A stretch of 7,303 nt of DNA, taken from contig SFIE01000059.1 in assembly GCA_004555405.1 (NCBI GenBank), positions 1 to 7,303 of the forward strand. The letters run 5' to 3'. The stretch is from Subdoligranulum sp. GTDB lineage: Bacteria; Bacillota; Clostridia; Oscillospirales; Ruminococcaceae. The position numbers were made by a program, and so were the translations under genes. Under the pieces are notes generated by a model that was given only the letters and a program-made list of their open reading frames with translations, made no database searches and had not been told where the DNA came from. Of this stretch, positions 5,641 through 7,303 are shown piece by piece (position 1 is the first letter of the stretch; each line of letters opens with the position of its first letter).

Positions 5641-7146
5641 TTACGCCGTATAGGCCGTATAATCGTGCAGCGTGCTGTAGCTTACGCTGTAAACCAGCTT
5701 GCCCGTGGCGGCATCGGCCACCACGATATTCAGCCCCGGGCGATTGCGGCTTTGATCCGCCGGTTCGCCGGTTTTGGCGTCACCGGCACGCTGCACCGCA
5801 GCATTTCCGTCAGAGGATACCGTCAGGCCGCTTCCATCCTCCAACAGCGCCTGCAGCGTGCCCGTTTGCCCCGGGCCAAAGGTTGTTTGCATAACGCCCT
5901 TGCCGGCACTGTAAGAAGCCACCATCTGCCAGCCCGGCTGTGCAAAGCACTGGGCCGAAATACCGTGATTTTCCAGCGCAGCCGCCACGGCCGTGCTGTC
6001 CGCCGCAGTCAGATCGCCGCAGGTTGCCAAAAGCACCACATAGTCCGGTGTCATAGCCTTGGTGAGCAGCTCGTTCAGGTCGCTGGTCATGCAAAGGTCC
6101 ATATCCTGCAGATTACGGCGTTCAAAGGCGGCATCGCTTTCCCACTGCGCATAGGCAGCCTCGCCCCGATGGTCGGGCAGCGCATAGTTGTCGTGCAGAA
6201 ATTTTCCCAAATGCGCCGTCAGCTTGGCAGCACCCTTATAGTTTACATGGGCGTGCTCTGCCATATCGGTTTCGTAATCAAACCCGGCCTGCGCCGCTGT
6301 ATCCTCCAGCAGATAGTCCAGGAACGGCACACCGTTTTCCTCACAGTACTGGCGGGTCCAGGCAAAAATATCGTATTCAATATCCTCGGCAATATACGGG
6401 AAATTCACAGCCACCAGCTGAAATCCCTGCTGCTTGCTCAGCTCCACCAGCTTTTGCAGGTACACCTTGCTCCACGCATAGGCCGTCTCTCCATTGGGCG
6501 TAATATCGGCGGGCTGATGCAGCTGGTAGCTTTCGGTGGTATACAAAGGGCCAAAGCCCTTGCCGGTGGTACGGTAGCTTTGCAGCGGCCAAAGCAGATC
6601 CTGTTTGGTGAGGGCTTTCCAGCGGTTGTGATAGCGCAGCAGCGAGGCATAGCGATAAAAAGGCTTATGCTCGGTTTGGCAGCGGCTCATAGCCATTGCC
6701 AACTGTATGCGGTTCAGGCTGGGCGGAATGAGCAGCGAGTAATCATCGCTGACCGAGTTCATATCCACATCCGTCATGTAGGTGTTGCCGTACACCATGC
6801 CGAACACATCCACCACCACCACCTTGGGCTTCTGGGTTTTCAGTGCCTCCAGCGTGTAGTGATAGGCTGTCCAGATGGGCTGACTCCAGGAATACAGCAC
6901 ATAGCCGGTGGTGCCGTATTCCTCGTAGATCTGCGTGGGCGAAACGGCCGCATTGGTGTGGCTGCCGCCCACATAGATCACATCCACAGAATTTTTTGGT
7001 TCTTCGTAAAATCCCATGATCGTGCCGTTTTTATCCCAGAGCACTCTGTCCGTGTAAGCGATCATGCCCAGCGCCAGCGCACAAAACGCTGCCAGTGCCG
7101 CCAGATGCCGCAGACCTGCCCGGGAAATGGAAAAGATTTTTTTCAT
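5641..7146 (-). CDS. Membrane-anchored SGNH/GDSL-like protein with C-terminal ILEI/FAM3-like region
   Basis: The 501-residue product has a basic start and a single hydrophobic segment (about 12-32), so the bulk should lie outside the membrane. Residues 54-320 look like the SGNH-hydrolase-like domain found beside MBOAT acyltransferases (DltD/AlgJ-like): V-I-Y-V-G-G-S62-H gives the nucleophile block and E297-H-A-H300-V-N-Y-K-G the last block. A Glu stands where the motif usually has Asp. Residues about 365-501 resemble the ILEI/FAM3 domain: D-Y-V-V-L-L-A-T near 368-375, a Q-P-G-W segment, and R-P-G-L-N-I-V-V...T-G-K-L-V-Y-S-V from about 469. The likely role is O-acylation of an envelope glycan, but no MBOAT gene is in the window. 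ATG 7146 is chosen because GGAG lies four bases upstream; an earlier TTG at 7182 would sit in the repeat end. No clear promoter is visible. Confidence 0.78.
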   Translation of the reverse strand: MKKIFSISRAGLRHLAALAAFCALALGMIAYTDRVLWDKNGTIMGFYEEPKNSVDVIYVGGSHTNAAVSPTQIYEEYGTTGYVLYSWSQPIWTAYHYTLEALKTQKPKVVVVDVFGMVYGNTYMTDVDMNSVSDDYSLLIPPSLNRIQLAMAMSRCQTEHKPFYRYASLLRYHNRWKALTKQDLLWPLQSYRTTGKGFGPLYTTESYQLHQPADITPNGETAYAWSKVYLQKLVELSKQQGFQLVAVNFPYIAEDIEYDIFAWTRQYCEENGVPFLDYLLEDTAAQAGFDYETDMAEHAHVNYKGAAKLTAHLGKFLHDNYALPDHRGEAAYAQWESDAAFERRNLQDMDLCMTSDLNELLTKAMTPDYVVLLATCGDLTAADSTAVAAALENHGISAQCFAQPGWQMVASYSAGKGVMQTTFGPGQTGTLQALLEDGSGLTVSSDGNAAVQRAGDAKTGEPADQSRNRPGLNIVVADAATGKLVYSVSYSTLHDYTAYTA

Positions 7147-7167
7147 GATTCTCCGTTTACTTTCTTT

Positions 7168-7303
7168 GGCAACACCGCACAATTCCCGCCTGACGGCTTA
7201 AGCACCGCTGCCGCGGCTGCGAAGCACAATCTGCGTTGCAAAAATGCTCGATAATGTCGGGTTGCGGTACCCGCATCGTGCTTCGGGAGCAAAAGCCCCT
7301 CGC
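7168..7303 (+). repeat. Partial dispersed intergenic repeat (MITE-like), left-hand part
   Basis: This copy begins with the terminal inverted repeat GGCAACACCGCACAATTC (7168-7185) and contains the 47-base core (7209-7255) shared with 1-47 in the same orientation. After the core it diverges: instead of the AT-rich centre of the left copy it has CGGGT (7258-7262) pairing with ACCCG (7269-7273), and TGCTC (7245-7249) can pair with GAGCA (7287-7291). Kept in gap-free register, the two copies become similar again at the end (CTCGC at 91-95 and 7299-7303). The window end cuts the element. It lies 21 bases upstream of the SGNH start codon, so it forms part of that gene's upstream region. No coding sequence is seen. 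Confidence 0.75.

Noticed and set aside
5665..7254. 529-codon open frame on the plus strand, opposite the SGNH gene
   Set aside because: Its translation lacks family motifs and is rich in His, Gln and Arg, as expected from the complement of a GC-biased gene; the opposite strand has clear motifs, a membrane anchor and a ribosome binding site.
1..7303. CRISPR array or composite transposon bounded by the two 47-base repeats
   Set aside because: Only two copies exist, 7.2 kb apart, with housekeeping genes between, and no cas, transposase or integrase gene is present.

Overview
The window reads as chromosome from a Gram-positive gut-type Clostridium, most likely the Faecalibacterium / Gemmiger / Subdoligranulum side of the Oscillospiraceae. 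The basis is the rpsF-ssb-rpsR gene order, a class II (Firmicutes-type) GalT, strong AGGAGG ribosome binding sites, GC-rich third codon positions, and an MBOAT-type SGNH envelope protein. This placement is an inference; no rRNA or other decisive marker is present.

Layout. Positions 1-131 are the truncated end of a dispersed intergenic repeat. After an AT-rich promoter region there are two plus-strand genes: a membrane protein with an N-terminal RING-like zinc finger, a zinc ribbon and a DUF2628-like membrane domain (314-1300), and galT (1389-2915). They are separated by a terminator-like hairpin that ends just before the galT ribosome binding site. A perfect consensus housekeeping promoter (2944-2972) and a structured leader then drive the S6-SSB-S18 operon (3075-4161), which closes with a clear intrinsic terminator. 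Two minus-strand genes converge on it. A membrane-anchored SGNH-like protein with a C-terminal region resembling the ILEI/FAM3 fold (5641-7146) is followed after 28 bases by a cytoplasmic GH13 alpha-amylase-family enzyme (4305-5612), which ends at its own hairpin terminator. From 7168 to the window end lies a second truncated copy of the same repeat.

How the parts relate. The ribosomal/SSB operon is a translation and replication housekeeping unit, probably feedback-regulated by the S6:S18 complex through its leader. GalT (Leloir pathway) and the GH13 enzyme (maltodextrin breakdown) both belong to carbohydrate use but are not in one operon. The SGNH protein probably acts in O-acylation of a cell-envelope glycan, with its partner acyltransferase expected outside the window.

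No complete novel system is visible. The least ordinary items are the repeat pair, whose two truncated copies can be merged into a full element of about 172 bp with imperfect terminal inverted repeats and a variable palindromic centre, the SGNH plus ILEI-like fusion, and the switch-like pairing options in the rpsF leader and at the end of the first gene.
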